From positions 5,642,001 through 5,706,000 of the forward strand of contig NZ_CP024190.1 in the NCBI RefSeq assembly GCF_003391395.1: a stretch of 64,000 nucleotides of DNA, written 5' to 3'. Every line of letters starts with the position of its first letter. The first letter of the stretch is position 1. Below are positions 8,002 through 16,790 of the stretch, one piece after another. Below the pieces are notes generated by a model. The model ran no database searches and was not told the origin of the DNA. It was given only the letters and a program-made list of their open reading frames with translations. Origin of the DNA: Mycobacterium marinum (GTDB lineage: Bacteria; Actinomycetota; Actinomycetes; Mycobacteriales; Mycobacteriaceae). Position numbers and translations under genes: made by a program.

Positions 8002-9099
8002 TCAGACTCCCAATCCCAAGATGCGCGATGCGATGATGTTCTTCTGTATCTGTGAAGTGCCTCCCATCACGCTTTGCGCACGGCTGTACAGGTAGGCGCC
8101 GAACAGCTCGGGATCATGCGTGCCACCAATGCCCAGCGCGGCATGCCCGACAGACTGTTCCACCCACGTCATCAGCAATTTGTCCAGCGAGCCTTCGGGT
8201 CCGTGCGACACCCCGTCGAGCTGTTCGGACAACCGGCGCCGCACGTGATGAGTCAGCATCTCGGCTTGGACCGCGGCCCAGGCAAGCTCGTCGCTGACCG
8301 GATGCCCCTGGGCATGGTTGCGCGCCAACAGCTCTGCGACGAGCTTGTTGTAGCGGGCGGCGTAACCGAGGGTGGACGGTTCACGTTCGTGCCCGACCAC
8401 GGTCATCGCCACCGCCCAGCCATCCCCTGGGGCGCCGACCATCCGGTCGGCCGCCACCGTGGCGCCGTCGAAGAACACCTGGCCGAACTCCTTGGTGACT
8501 CCGTTCATCATCCGCAACGGACGTTGCTGCACACCAGGCTGTTTCATGGCGACCACAAATGCCGACAAGCCTCGGTGCCGGCTAGCACCGGGTTCGGTTC
8601 GGGCCAGCAGCAGACACCAGTCGGCCACGTCGGAGTAACTGGTCCAGATCTTGTGACCATGCACCACATAGTCGTCACCGACACGAGTGGCGGTGGTGGT
8701 CAGCGCGGCCAGGTCCGAACCCGCACCGGGCTCACTGAACCCCTGACACCAGCGCTCGGTCCCGTCGATGATGCCGGGCAGAAACCGTTGCCGCAGTGCG
8801 TCGCTGCCGTGTCGGCCGATGCCGCAGACCAGGTAACCGACGCTGGGGCGCGGTGGCGCACCGGCACGAGCCAACTCTTCGTCGACGATCACGTCATAGA
8901 CCGGTGCCAGCTCCCTGCCCCCGTATTCGCGTGGCCACGACAGCCCGAAGAATCCCTCGCGGTAGAGGGCCTGGTGCCAGGGCGCCTGCCGGGCCCAATA
9001 TTGGTCCCCCGATCCGCGAAAGTCATCGGCGTTTACCGAAAGCCAGTTTCGCAGGCGTTGCCGGAAGACCGCCTCCTGCGGTGAATCACGAAAGTCCAC
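8002..9099 (-). CDS. acyl-CoA dehydrogenase, larger partner of a pair
   Basis: A 365-residue FadE-type flavoprotein. FAD/substrate blocks include WCQGFSEPGAGSDLAALTT and HGHKIWTSYSDVADW, and the C-terminus has GGTSQIQKNIIASRILGL, the usual end of the FAD-binding subunit. Mycobacteria often encode acyl-CoA dehydrogenases for steroid-like or cyclic acids as two unlike subunits forming an alpha2beta2 tetramer. The next gene upstream, overlapping by 14 bases, is a shorter and more divergent homologue, which fits that pattern. It would introduce the 2,3 double bond in the acyl-CoA made by the FadD. Confidence 0.92.
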   Translation of the reverse strand: MDFRDSPQEAVFRQRLRNWLSVNADDFRGSGDQYWARQAPWHQALYREGFFGLSWPREYGGRELAPVYDVIVDEELARAGAPPRPSVGYLVCGIGRHGSDALRQRFLPGIIDGTERWCQGFSEPGAGSDLAALTTTATRVGDDYVVHGHKIWTSYSDVADWCLLLARTEPGASRHRGLSAFVVAMKQPGVQQRPLRMMNGVTKEFGQVFFDGATVAADRMVGAPGDGWAVAMTVVGHEREPSTLGYAARYNKLVAELLARNHAQGHPVSDELAWAAVQAEMLTHHVRRRLSEQLDGVSHGPEGSLDKLLMTWVEQSVGHAALGIGGTHDPELFGAYLYSRAQSVMGGTSQIQKNIIASRILGLGV

Positions 9100-9991
9100 G
9101 ACCGACCTCCTGCAAGCTCACCGGCCACAACTCGGTTGATGTCAACGCCCGGCGCAGGTAAACGTGCACCAGGCAGTCCCAGGTATTGCCGATGCCACCG
9201 TGCACCTGTACCGCGGTTTCGCAGACGGTTCGACTGGCACGCGCGCAGTACACCTTTGCCATCCGGGCGGCCTGCACGGCTTGCGCCGGCTCGAGTTCGT
9301 CCACCGCCCAAGCGGCATGGCGCAGCACGCTCACCGAACCCTCGATCGACGCCAGGTTCTCCGCCAGCAGATGAGCGATCGCTTGATGGGACCCGATCGC
9401 TTTGCCGTACTGCTCGCGAATCTTCGCGTAGTCACAGGCGAGGGCGTGCGCGCCGCGGGCGTCTCCGACCAGGTCTGCGGTGGTGGCGACCAAAGCCAGC
9501 GCATACCAGCGCTGCGCGGCATCGGCGGATACCTCACCGACCGCGACCGGCTGTCCCAGCAACCCCGCGTCCAGTCGCGTCAGGTCCGCGCCCGCTCCCG
9601 CAACATCCAGATCTGCGGACAGCACGGCGGTACCCGAGAGCACCAGTGCGCGCCGATGTCCGCGCGCATCTATCGCCCGGCCGCCGACGCCCGTCGTCGC
9701 GCGCCCGGAGTCTGAGTTCAGTTGCCGGGCCAGGTCATCGGCGAGCACGGGGCCCAGGAATGGCGCATCGGCGAGCCCGCGCCCGAATTCTTCTGCCACA
9801 ATCGCGACCTCGACACCGGAGGCGCCGTCGGAACGTAACGCTCTCCACCCGGCCGCCTCGATCTGCCTATCCAGCTTGGCGATTCGGGCTTCGTCAGCCA
9901 GATCCTGCACAGCTGCCGGACCGAGATCGTCGGCCATTTTCGCCGCCGAGTCACGCAGTTGCCGTTGTTCAGCTGTCAGACGGACATCCAT
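9086..9991 (-). CDS. acyl-CoA dehydrogenase, shorter partner subunit
   Basis: A 301-residue acyl-CoA dehydrogenase homologue starting MDVRLTAEQRQLRDSAAKM. The middle beta domain is short, and the C-terminal block HGGIGNTWDCLVHVYLRRAL is kept. The start at 9991 lies inside the end of fadD (23-base overlap), so the two are translationally coupled; a longer in-frame extension to 10153 is only a shadow of fadD. It is the likely beta subunit of a heteromeric dehydrogenase with the gene at 8002-9099. Confidence 0.9.
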   Translation of the reverse strand: MDVRLTAEQRQLRDSAAKMADDLGPAAVQDLADEARIAKLDRQIEAAGWRALRSDGASGVEVAIVAEEFGRGLADAPFLGPVLADDLARQLNSDSGRATTGVGGRAIDARGHRRALVLSGTAVLSADLDVAGAGADLTRLDAGLLGQPVAVGEVSADAAQRWYALALVATTADLVGDARGAHALACDYAKIREQYGKAIGSHQAIAHLLAENLASIEGSVSVLRHAAWAVDELEPAQAVQAARMAKVYCARASRTVCETAVQVHGGIGNTWDCLVHVYLRRALTSTELWPVSLQEVGRGLS

Positions 9992-11372
9992 AGAGCTCCT
10001 TGAGCGCTCGGCGCAACACCTTTCCGGAGGGCAGTCGAGGGATATCCGGCACGAACACGATCCGCGAGAGCCGCTTGTAAGACGCGAGCGAGGCGGCCAC
10101 CCGGGCGCGTAGCTCGGCGTCGTCGACGGGTGTTCGGGCCGCGACAGCGGCAACTACTGCTTCGCCGTTGGCTCCGTCCGGCACCCCGAATACCGCACAA
10201 TCCCGGACCGCGGGATGACCGTGCAGAACCGCCTCGATCTCGGCGGGGGCAACCTGGAAACCGCGAACCTTGATCATCTCCTTGAGCCGGTCGGTGATGC
10301 GCAGCCAGCCGGCGGAATCCAGTAAGCCGATGTCTCCGGTCCGATACCACCCCTGCGACATGACCTCGGCCGTGGCGGCCGCCGGCAGATAGCCCGCCAT
10401 CAGTGAATGCGATCGCGCCTGGATTTCGCCGACCTCACCGGGGCCCACCCGCTCACCGGTTTCGGTCGATACCACCCGCAGGTCCACGCCCGGCAGCACA
10501 CGTCCGACGGCGTCGAGCCGGGCACCCTGCAGCGGGCTGCAGGCGATCACGGGTAACTCGGTGGTGCCGTAGGCGGGCACCCAGCCAATGCCGGTCCGGT
10601 TCGTCACCGTCTCGGCGATGCCCGCACTCACCGGCGTGGCGCCCCACATGATGAACCTCAGCGACGACAAATCGTAGGACTCGAGGTTGGGATGCGACGC
10701 CATCGCCAAAGCTATGGGGGCAACCGCCATTTCCACGGTAATCCGGTCGCTTTCGATGTGTGCCAGCATCTGGTCGATGTCGAACCGGCGATGCAGACGC
10801 ACCCGAACGCCGGTCCGCAACGCGGTGACGATGTTGAGCAAGCCAAGGATGTGCGAGGGCGGCGTGACGATCTGAATGCGATCGCGCTCGGTCAGCCCCA
10901 GCGCGTCACGCCAGTGGCCAATGGCCGCGTTCAGCGACGCGTGGGTGTGCCGGACCGCCTTGGGCAGGCCGGTGGTGCCCGAGCTGAACACCAACAGCGC
11001 ATCGCCAGCGCGGCGCGGCGGGCCCGGTAGCGGTGCCGCGGGAGTGATCGGCTCGTCCAGGTGCAGCATCGGCATCAGACCGGCCAGCACCGGGTGATCC
11101 CCCGCGGCATGGGCGGGGCCGGTCAGGGCGAGGGCATGATCCACCTCGGCGCGCTTCCAGGCGGGGCTGATGAGCACCGCCGAGGCGCCCAGACACCAGA
11201 TGGCGTTCAGCACGGCGACAAACTCCGGCCGGTTGGACGACATCACCGCCACCCGATCGCCCGCGACGACGCCTTGCTTGCGTAGTGCCGCGGCCAGGCC
11301 GTCGGCCATCGCCCCCAGCCCGGGCAGGCTAAAGCCCCGATCCTCGAACACGAGCGCGGCCGGCTCGGTCAC
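9969..11372 (-). CDS. acyl-CoA synthetase (FadD/AMP-binding ligase)
   Basis: A 467-residue ANL-superfamily ligase that activates a carboxylic acid to its CoA thioester via an acyl-AMP. Visible motifs: VFSSGTTGLPKAVRHTH (A3), YGTTELP (A5), YRTGDIGLLD (A7), ITDRLKEMIKVRGFQVAP (A8) and LPSGKVLRR with the A10 Lys. GTG at 11372 is chosen because GGAAGGA lies six bases before it; the open frame runs to 11504 but would cross the palindromic operator. It heads the operon fadD-fadE-fadE-hydratase and diverges from the ferredoxin gene. It probably does the entry step of the island pathway; the acid is unknown. Confidence 0.93.
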   Translation of the reverse strand: MTEPAALVFEDRGFSLPGLGAMADGLAAALRKQGVVAGDRVAVMSSNRPEFVAVLNAIWCLGASAVLISPAWKRAEVDHALALTGPAHAAGDHPVLAGLMPMLHLDEPITPAAPLPGPPRRAGDALLVFSSGTTGLPKAVRHTHASLNAAIGHWRDALGLTERDRIQIVTPPSHILGLLNIVTALRTGVRVRLHRRFDIDQMLAHIESDRITVEMAVAPIALAMASHPNLESYDLSSLRFIMWGATPVSAGIAETVTNRTGIGWVPAYGTTELPVIACSPLQGARLDAVGRVLPGVDLRVVSTETGERVGPGEVGEIQARSHSLMAGYLPAAATAEVMSQGWYRTGDIGLLDSAGWLRITDRLKEMIKVRGFQVAPAEIEAVLHGHPAVRDCAVFGVPDGANGEAVVAAVAARTPVDDAELRARVAASLASYKRLSRIVFVPDIPRLPSGKVLRRALKELYGCPSDS

Positions 11373-11402
11373 GTCTCGTCCTTCCCGGCGGTCACGACAG
11401 CC

Positions 11403-11440
11403 TGAGAATACCCTATCTCCTGATGAGAATAGTATTCTCA
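11403..11440. promoter_or_regulatory. two tandem GAGAATA/TATTCTC operators between fadD and ferredoxin
   Basis: TGAGAATA-G-TATTCTCA (11424-11440) is a perfect 17-base palindrome. GAGAATA-CCC-TATCTC (11404-11419) is an imperfect copy beside it. The TATTCT inside the first can serve as -10 box for the ferredoxin gene, so a bound protein would block transcription. The layout is typical of a TetR-type repressor controlling two divergent operons. Confidence 0.7.
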
Positions 11441-11487
11441 ATATGGAAGAACGCAAGTGCATCAGTGGGGGCGCAGGAAGGGCGGTC

Positions 11488-11769
11488 ATGGCGGAACCGG
11501 GCATGGTGACGATCTACCTCGACCGTAGGCGGGCATCGGTGCCGCTGGTGCATGGCGAGACCCTGCTGGAAAGCGCACGACGAGCGGGGCTGGACCCGCC
11601 GTTCAACTGCGAGGCCGGCAACTGCGGGACCTGCCTGGCCCGACTCACGGAGGGCAGCGCGACAATGCTGGTCAACGACGCGCTTGACGACAGCGAGGTG
11701 GCCGACGGCTACATCTTGACCTGTCAGGGCATACCCGATACCGCACCGATCACGGTGCGCTACGAGTAG
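11488..11769 (+). CDS. [2Fe-2S] plant-type ferredoxin
   Basis: A small (93-residue) ferredoxin. The cluster ligands are FNCEAGNCGTCLARL (C-x4-C-x2-C) and the distal Cys in YILTCQG. ATG at 11488 has AGGAAGG seven bases before it; a longer frame to 11443 would begin almost on the -10 box. It is divergent from fadD and shares the double operator. It would carry electrons for an oxygenase or reductase; no cytochrome P450 or Rieske oxygenase lies in the window, so the partner is elsewhere. Confidence 0.9.
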   Translation: MAEPGMVTIYLDRRRASVPLVHGETLLESARRAGLDPPFNCEAGNCGTCLARLTEGSATMLVNDALDDSEVADGYILTCQGIPDTAPITVRYE

Positions 11770-11798
11770 ACCCGCGCAGCACCAGGATCGGCGTGCCG

Positions 11799-12839
11799 CT
11801 ATCGGCAGTGTTCGCCCAGGAGCGGCGCCGGCCGGTATTCGGGCCGATAGCCGGACACCCGAATCGGATTACCGACGAGGCGCAATTCGCCTGCGCGCAC
11901 GATCACTTGGGGATTCTCCGCGAGGGCCTCGGGCAGCGTCCGAACGGCTGCCGCGGGCACCCCCAGCGGCCGCAGCCGTCGCTCCCAACCGGCGGCGGTG
12001 TCGGTCGCCAACGCCGAGGCGACCACGGTGAGCACCTCCGCACGCCGGGACGCTCGCTCCGCCATGGTCTCGAATCCATCGATGCCGGCCTCGGCCGCAA
12101 AGGCCTTCCAGAAGCCGTCATGTGTGACGAACAGCCCGAGGTAGCCGTCGGCAGTCGGAAATAGCTGCGCGGGAACGTAATACGGGTGAGCGCCGTGCGG
12201 CCTGCGCTGCGGCTCGGTGCCGTCGTTGAGGTACGCGGCGGCGTGGTAGTTCAGCTGGGAGACCATGACGTCGAACAGCGACACGTCCACCTGCCCGCCA
12301 CGGCCCGAGATGATCGCCGCCAACAACCCAAGCGCTGCACACATCCCGGTGGAGTTGTCCGCCGAGGAATACCCGGGCAGGGTCGGCGGACCGCCGGGTT
12401 CACCGGTCAGCGCGGCACTTCCGGCGGCGGCCTGGATCACGTAGTCGAAGGCCGGATCGTCGCCGCCATGCAACCCATAACCGGTGATCGCCACGCAAAC
12501 GATGCGTTCGTTGAACCGCCGCAGCGCTTCGTAGGTCAACCCCAGTCGGCGGATCGACGACGGTCGCAGGTTGACCACCAGCGCATCGGATTCGGCCGCC
12601 AGCTCGGCGAGCCGGTGCTGTCCCACTTCGGAATTCAGATCCAGACAGAGGCCGGACTTGTTGCGGTTGAGGCTGGCGAAGTAGCTCTCACCGACCGTGC
12701 GTGAGATCTCACCGCCGGGCGGTTCGATCTTGACGACCTCGGCGCCGAGGTCGGCGAGCAGCAATGTGGCGTACGGGCCGGCCAGCATGGTACCGACCTC
12801 GATGACCCGAATGCCGGTCAGCGGGCCCGCGGCGGTCAC
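11799..12839 (-). CDS. CaiB/BaiF-family CoA-transferase (type III)
   Basis: A 346-residue family III CoA-transferase. The N-terminal block GIRVIEVGTMLAGPYATLLLADLGAEVVK-like sequence and SLNRNKSGLCLDLN are typical. The catalytic Asp is expected in DDPAFDYVIQAAAG. These enzymes move CoA between acids through an aspartyl-CoA thioester; relatives include formyl-CoA transferase and alpha-methylacyl-CoA racemase. The start overlaps the stop of the LLM gene by four bases. It is last in the operon mutase-B12 domain-LLM-transferase. It could activate the pathway acid by transfer or epimerise a 2-methylacyl-CoA. Confidence 0.92.
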   Translation of the reverse strand: MTAAGPLTGIRVIEVGTMLAGPYATLLLADLGAEVVKIEPPGGEISRTVGESYFASLNRNKSGLCLDLNSEVGQHRLAELAAESDALVVNLRPSSIRRLGLTYEALRRFNERIVCVAITGYGLHGGDDPAFDYVIQAAAGSAALTGEPGGPPTLPGYSSADNSTGMCAALGLLAAIISGRGGQVDVSLFDVMVSQLNYHAAAYLNDGTEPQRRPHGAHPYYVPAQLFPTADGYLGLFVTHDGFWKAFAAEAGIDGFETMAERASRRAEVLTVVASALATDTAAGWERRLRPLGVPAAAVRTLPEALAENPQVIVRAGELRLVGNPIRVSGYRPEYRPAPLLGEHCR

Positions 12840-13792
12840 CGCACCTCCGTCGCCAGCGTGGCAATCATGTCTCGGGTGCGACGCTTGGAGGCAACCAGCT
12901 CTTCACGATTGTCGCCGATCGGCAGCAGCCGCACCGACAGATCGGTCACGCCGGCCTCGGCGAATCGACGGAATCGAGCCAGGATCGCGTCCTCGTCGCC
13001 GGCCGCACAGATATCACCGACATCTCTGGCATCGCCGTATCCGAGCAGTCGTTGATAGTTCGGCGAAACCTCGGCCTCCCCCAGAATCCGGTTGGCGCGA
13101 TCACGCGCTACCTCGACTTCACTAGAGCCGCAAAGGCAAACGGGGATGCCGGCGACGATGCGCGGAGCCGGGCGACCGGCATTGTCAGCGGCCTTGGAGA
13201 TTCTGGGCACCACATGCTCGGCCACCGCACGTTCGTCGGCCATCCACAGCACGGTGCCGTCCGCTCGCTCGCCGGCCAGGGTCAACATCACCGGCCCGAG
13301 CGCAGCGACCAGCACCGGCAGGGGCGCCACCGCGGCCAGATCCAGCGGGTTGTGCACCCGGAAGCTGTCGTTCTCCACGTCGACGAGCCCGGGGTTGGCC
13401 AAGGCCGCGGCCAGGACCTCGAGGTAGTCCCGGGTGTAGGCGGCGGGCCGCTGGTAGGGCAGCCCGAGCATGTCGTCGACGATCCAATGGTGCGACGGTC
13501 CGACGCCCAGCACCAGGCGACCACCGGTGGCCGCATGCACCGACAGAGCTTGCCGGGCCAACGCGATCGGGTGCTGCGTCTGCAGGGGCACAACGGCGGT
13601 ACCCAGCTCGATGCGGCTGCTCCGCGTTCCCATCAGAGTCACGGCGATCAGTGCGTCAAAGTCATTGGGAATCTGGGGAATCCACGCGCTATCCAAGCCG
13701 GCTGTTTCCGCCCAGTCGATATCGGCCAGCATCCGGCCCACCTTGCGGCCCGAATCCCCGCGCTCGGGGCCGATCATCACTCCGACACGCAC
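12836..13792 (-). CDS. LLM-class F420/flavin-dependent oxidoreductase
   Basis: A 318-residue TIM-barrel protein of the luciferase-like monooxygenase family, in mycobacteria usually F420-dependent. Seen in MRVGVMIGPERGD, AGLDSAWIPQ, RIELGTAVVPLQTQHPIALA and TGGRLVLGVGPSH. The conserved GxGPSH segment is the usual cofactor phosphate region. It overlaps the B12-binding gene by 16 bases and the CoA-transferase gene by four, so all are in one operon. A redox step on the CoA ester or its carbonyl derivative is likely, but the substrate cannot be read from sequence. Confidence 0.88.
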   Translation of the reverse strand: MRVGVMIGPERGDSGRKVGRMLADIDWAETAGLDSAWIPQIPNDFDALIAVTLMGTRSSRIELGTAVVPLQTQHPIALARQALSVHAATGGRLVLGVGPSHHWIVDDMLGLPYQRPAAYTRDYLEVLAAALANPGLVDVENDSFRVHNPLDLAAVAPLPVLVAALGPVMLTLAGERADGTVLWMADERAVAEHVVPRISKAADNAGRPAPRIVAGIPVCLCGSSEVEVARDRANRILGEAEVSPNYQRLLGYGDARDVGDICAAGDEDAILARFRRFAEAGVTDLSVRLLPIGDNREELVASKRRTRDMIATLATEVR

Positions 13793-14214
13793 GGTTCCTC
13801 CATGGACGGTTGCGGTGCGGTGGGCGCGGCGCCGGTCAGCGCGCGGATGTCGCGCACCAGGTCATCCAGCGGTGTTCCGGTGGGAAACACCGCCGCCGCA
13901 CCGGCGGCCAGCAGCGTGGGCACGTCGGAGTGCGGGATGGTCCCGCCGACGACGACGGCGATGTCGGCGGCATCGGCGTCGCGCAGGGCCTCGATGGTGC
14001 GTGCGGTCAGCGCCAGATGGGCACCCGACAAAATGCTCAAGCCGACCACGGCCACATCTTCTTGAACGGCGATCGAGGCGATGTCTTCGATACGTTGCCG
14101 GATGCCGGTGTAGATCACCTCGAAGCCGGCGTCGCGCAGCGTGCGGGCCACGATCTTGGCGCCGCGGTCATGACCGTCGAGACCGGGCTTGGCGACCAGG
14201 ATCCGGGCGGCCAT
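13777..14214 (-). CDS. cobalamin-binding small subunit of acyl-CoA mutase
   Basis: A 145-residue stand-alone B12-binding domain like MutB C-termini and IcmB/HcmB. AKPGLDGHDRGAKI holds the DxHxxG motif whose His replaces dimethylbenzimidazole below cobalt; VVGLSILSGAH and VVVGGTIPHSD are the other nucleotide-loop motifs. It starts directly after the stop of the large subunit gene. Separate small subunits are characteristic of isobutyryl-CoA, 2-hydroxyisobutyryl-CoA and related mutases rather than of the fused bacterial methylmalonyl-CoA mutase. Confidence 0.95.
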   Translation of the reverse strand: MAARILVAKPGLDGHDRGAKIVARTLRDAGFEVIYTGIRQRIEDIASIAVQEDVAVVGLSILSGAHLALTARTIEALRDADAADIAVVVGGTIPHSDVPTLLAAGAAAVFPTGTPLDDLVRDIRALTGAAPTAPQPSMEEPCVSE

Positions 14215-15792
14215 CTAGAACACCACCGGTTGCTGGAATTCGCCCCACACCGCCTTGAGGGCGCGGACCATCTCACCGACCGTGCAGTATGCGTTGGCGC
14301 AGTCGATCAGCCTGTGCATCAGATTGTCGGCTCCTTCGGCGCCTCGCGCGAGCGCGGCGAGGCTGGACTGCACCGCGTCGCTGTCTCTTTCAGCCTTGAC
14401 CTTGGCGAGCCGCTTGAGCTGAAGGTCACGGCCTTCGGCGTCGAGTTCGTAGGTGACGATGTCGGGTTCGGCGTCCCCGGAGACAAACCTGTTGACCCCC
14501 ACGACGGGTCGAACACCCGCTTCGACGTCCTTGTGCATTCGGAAGGCCTCGTCGGCGATCAGGCCCTGCAGATATCCATCCTCGATGGCGCTGACCATCC
14601 CGCCGTGGCGCTGCAGGTCGTCCATGATCTCGATGATCCGAGCCTCGGTGGCATCGGTGAGCGCCTCTACGAAGTAGGAGCCGCCAAGCGGGTCGGCGAC
14701 GCGGGTCACGCCGCTTTCATAGGCCAGGATCTGCTGGGTGCGCAGCGCCAAAGTGGTGGACTCCTCGGTCGGCAGGGCAAACGGCTCGTCCCAGGCCGCA
14801 GTGAACATCGACTGCACCCCGCCCAACACCGCGGCCATCGCCTCGTAAGCGACGCGGATCAGGTTGTTCTGCGCTTGCGGTGCATACAGCGACGCGCCGC
14901 CGCACACGCAGCCGAACCGGAACATCGCCGCTTTGTCCGTCTTGGCGCCGTATCGCTCGCGCACCAGCGTCGCCCAGCGCCGTCGTCCCGCACGGTATTT
15001 GGCGATCTCCTCGAAAAAGTCGCCGTGGGTGTAGAAGAAGAACGAGATCTGTGGGGCGAACTGATCGATGGACATCCGACCGCGCGCAACGACGTTGTCG
15101 CAGTAGGTGATTCCGTCGGCGAGGGTGAATGCCATCTCCTGTACCGCGGTGGCCCCGGCGTCACGAAAATGGGCTCCCGCCACCGATATGGCGTTGAATT
15201 TCGGGACCTCGGCCGCACAGAACTCGATCGTGTCGGCGATCAGCCGCAGCGAGGGCTCCGGCGGCCAGATCCAGGTCCCGCGCGACGCGTACTCCTTGAG
15301 GATGTCGTTCTGGATCGTCCCGGTGAGCTTGGCGCGCGGAACTCCCTTTCGCTCGGCGGCGGCCACGTAGAACGCCAGCAGAATCGCCGCCGTGCCATTG
15401 ATGGTGAAACTGGTGCTGATCTTGTCCAGTGGGATGTCCTCGAACAGGATTTCGGCGTCGGCCAGGGTGTCGACCGCGACGCCAACGCGGCCGACTTCCT
15501 CGGCGACGTCTGGGTCGTCGGAGTCGAATCCGCATTGGGTGGGCAGGTCGAGCGCCACCGATAACCCGGTCCCGCCCTGGTCCAGCAGATAGCGGTAGCG
15601 GCGGTTGGACTCCTCGGCGGTGCCGAACCCGGAGTACTGCCGAAACGTCCACAACTTGCCCCGGTATCCCGACGCGAAGTTACCGCGAGTGAAGGGATAC
15701 TCCCCCGGAGGCGGCGGCTCCGCCGTGCGGTCCCCAGGGCCGTAGACCGGCGCAACTGGGATACCCGATGCAGTCTGGGTCACATCATCCAT
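14215..15792 (-). CDS. B12-dependent acyl-CoA mutase, large catalytic subunit
   Basis: About 525 residues of the methylmalonyl-CoA mutase family TIM barrel without the B12 domain, which is the next gene. Conserved blocks: YPFTRGNFASGYRG, WTFRQYSGFGTAEESN, DLPTQCGFDSDD, GTIQNDILKEYASRGTW, AHFRDAGATAVQE. The two residues that set substrate choice in the family are Tyr (in RQYSGF, about residue 53) and Arg (in EYASRG, about 171). As I recall these match methylmalonyl-CoA mutase, whereas isobutyryl- and hydroxyisobutyryl-CoA mutases have other residues. That predicts a carboxylated (malonyl-type) acyl group. ATG 15792 is preferred, with TACGTT eight bases before it as a possible leaderless -10 box; a TTG at 15813 is possible. 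Confidence 0.93.
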   Translation of the reverse strand: MDDVTQTASGIPVAPVYGPGDRTAEPPPPGEYPFTRGNFASGYRGKLWTFRQYSGFGTAEESNRRYRYLLDQGGTGLSVALDLPTQCGFDSDDPDVAEEVGRVGVAVDTLADAEILFEDIPLDKISTSFTINGTAAILLAFYVAAAERKGVPRAKLTGTIQNDILKEYASRGTWIWPPEPSLRLIADTIEFCAAEVPKFNAISVAGAHFRDAGATAVQEMAFTLADGITYCDNVVARGRMSIDQFAPQISFFFYTHGDFFEEIAKYRAGRRRWATLVRERYGAKTDKAAMFRFGCVCGGASLYAPQAQNNLIRVAYEAMAAVLGGVQSMFTAAWDEPFALPTEESTTLALRTQQILAYESGVTRVADPLGGSYFVEALTDATEARIIEIMDDLQRHGGMVSAIEDGYLQGLIADEAFRMHKDVEAGVRPVVGVNRFVSGDAEPDIVTYELDAEGRDLQLKRLAKVKAERDSDAVQSSLAALARGAEGADNLMHRLIDCANAYCTVGEMVRALKAVWGEFQQPVVF

Positions 15793-15917
15793 CGATGAAT
15801 AACGTACTTGCAAAAAAAGAGAATGCCAATACCACTCAGTTGACCAGCATAAACAGGCTCAGAGCGAGGGGGGTTCCAGAGCCGGCCGGGGTGCGCGGCT
15901 TCGACGGGGCGCGGCGG

Positions 15918-16730
15918 CTACACCCGGCAGAGAATTTCGCCGTTGGGAATCCCCAACCAACCATCCGGTGCCGCGGCCCAGTCCCGCCAAGCCTGCGAAA
16001 TGGCCTCCAGATCTGCGGCACTGGCCATCCCGGAACCCAGCAGTTGGGCAGACAGATCCGAACGCAGAATCCGGTCGGCCCACATTCCGCCCCACCAGGC
16101 ACGCATCTCGTCGGTCGCGTAGCACCACATGCTGCCGGTCGGCGTGATGTCGGCAAAGCCCGCCTGACGGGCCCACGACAGCAGCCGCCGGCCGGCATCG
16201 GGCTCACCGCCGTTGGCGCGCGCCGCCCGCTGATAGAGCTGTAGCCAATGGTCCAAGGCCGGAAGTTGCGGGTACCAGATGAACCCCGCGTAGTCGGCGT
16301 CACGCGCGGCGACCAGCCCGCCGGGCGCACAGACGCGCTTCATCTCCCGCAGCGCCTGCACCGGATCGGCCACGTGCTGCAACACCTGGTGGGCATGGAC
16401 TACGTCGAACACGTCATCGGGAAAGTCCAGGGCATGCACATCGGAGGTCACGAACGCGACATTGGACACGTCGCATCGCTGCGCCTCGGCACGGGCCAGG
16501 TTCAGCGCCGCATCGGTGGGCTCTACCGCCGTCACCGTAGCGGGCACCACGCGCGCCGCGAGGTCGACGGTGATAGTCCCAGGGCCGCAACCGATGTCGA
16601 GCACGGACAACCCCGCACGAAGATGCGGCGATAGGTAGCCGGCGGAGTTGGCCACCGTGCGCTGACGGTGCCCACGCAGCACCGACTCGTGATGCCCATG
16701 GGTATAGACGGCTCGGCGTTCGTCGTTCAT
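15918..16730 (-). CDS. class I SAM-dependent methyltransferase
   Basis: A 270-residue Rossmann methyltransferase. Motif I is VLDIGCGPGTI near residue 43, the acidic ribose-binding residue is in VTAVEPTD, and LDFPDDVFDVVHAHQVLQHV is the UbiE-like motif II region. ATG 16730 is chosen because the family starts there and TAGGCT ends seven bases before it, which fits a leaderless mRNA; the longer frame to 16778 crosses a palindrome. The substrate is unknown; the fold is close to ubiquinone/menaquinone-type C- or O-methyltransferases. It is a single gene behind the mutase operon but with its own promoter. Confidence 0.87.
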   Translation of the reverse strand: MNDERRAVYTHGHHESVLRGHRQRTVANSAGYLSPHLRAGLSVLDIGCGPGTITVDLAARVVPATVTAVEPTDAALNLARAEAQRCDVSNVAFVTSDVHALDFPDDVFDVVHAHQVLQHVADPVQALREMKRVCAPGGLVAARDADYAGFIWYPQLPALDHWLQLYQRAARANGGEPDAGRRLLSWARQAGFADITPTGSMWCYATDEMRAWWGGMWADRILRSDLSAQLLGSGMASAADLEAISQAWRDWAAAPDGWLGIPNGEILCRV

Positions 16731-16760
16731 GAACCGGAGCCTACCCGCCCAAATCAAAAA

Positions 16761-16778
16761 GTGAGACAGACATCTCAC
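16761..16778. promoter_or_regulatory. GTGAGA/TCTCAC palindrome upstream of the methyltransferase
   Basis: GTGAGA-CAGACA-TCTCAC has perfect six-base arms and lies about 30 bases upstream of the methyltransferase start, near the expected -35 region. A related half, ATGAGACAG, follows at once. It looks like a repressor site and differs from the island operators. Confidence 0.5.
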
Positions 16779-16790
16779 TATATGAGACAG

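Noticed and set aside
11373..11504. Longer FadD start at 11504
   Set aside because: It would place coding sequence over the palindromic operators and the ferredoxin promoter; GTG 11372 has a strong ribosome site.
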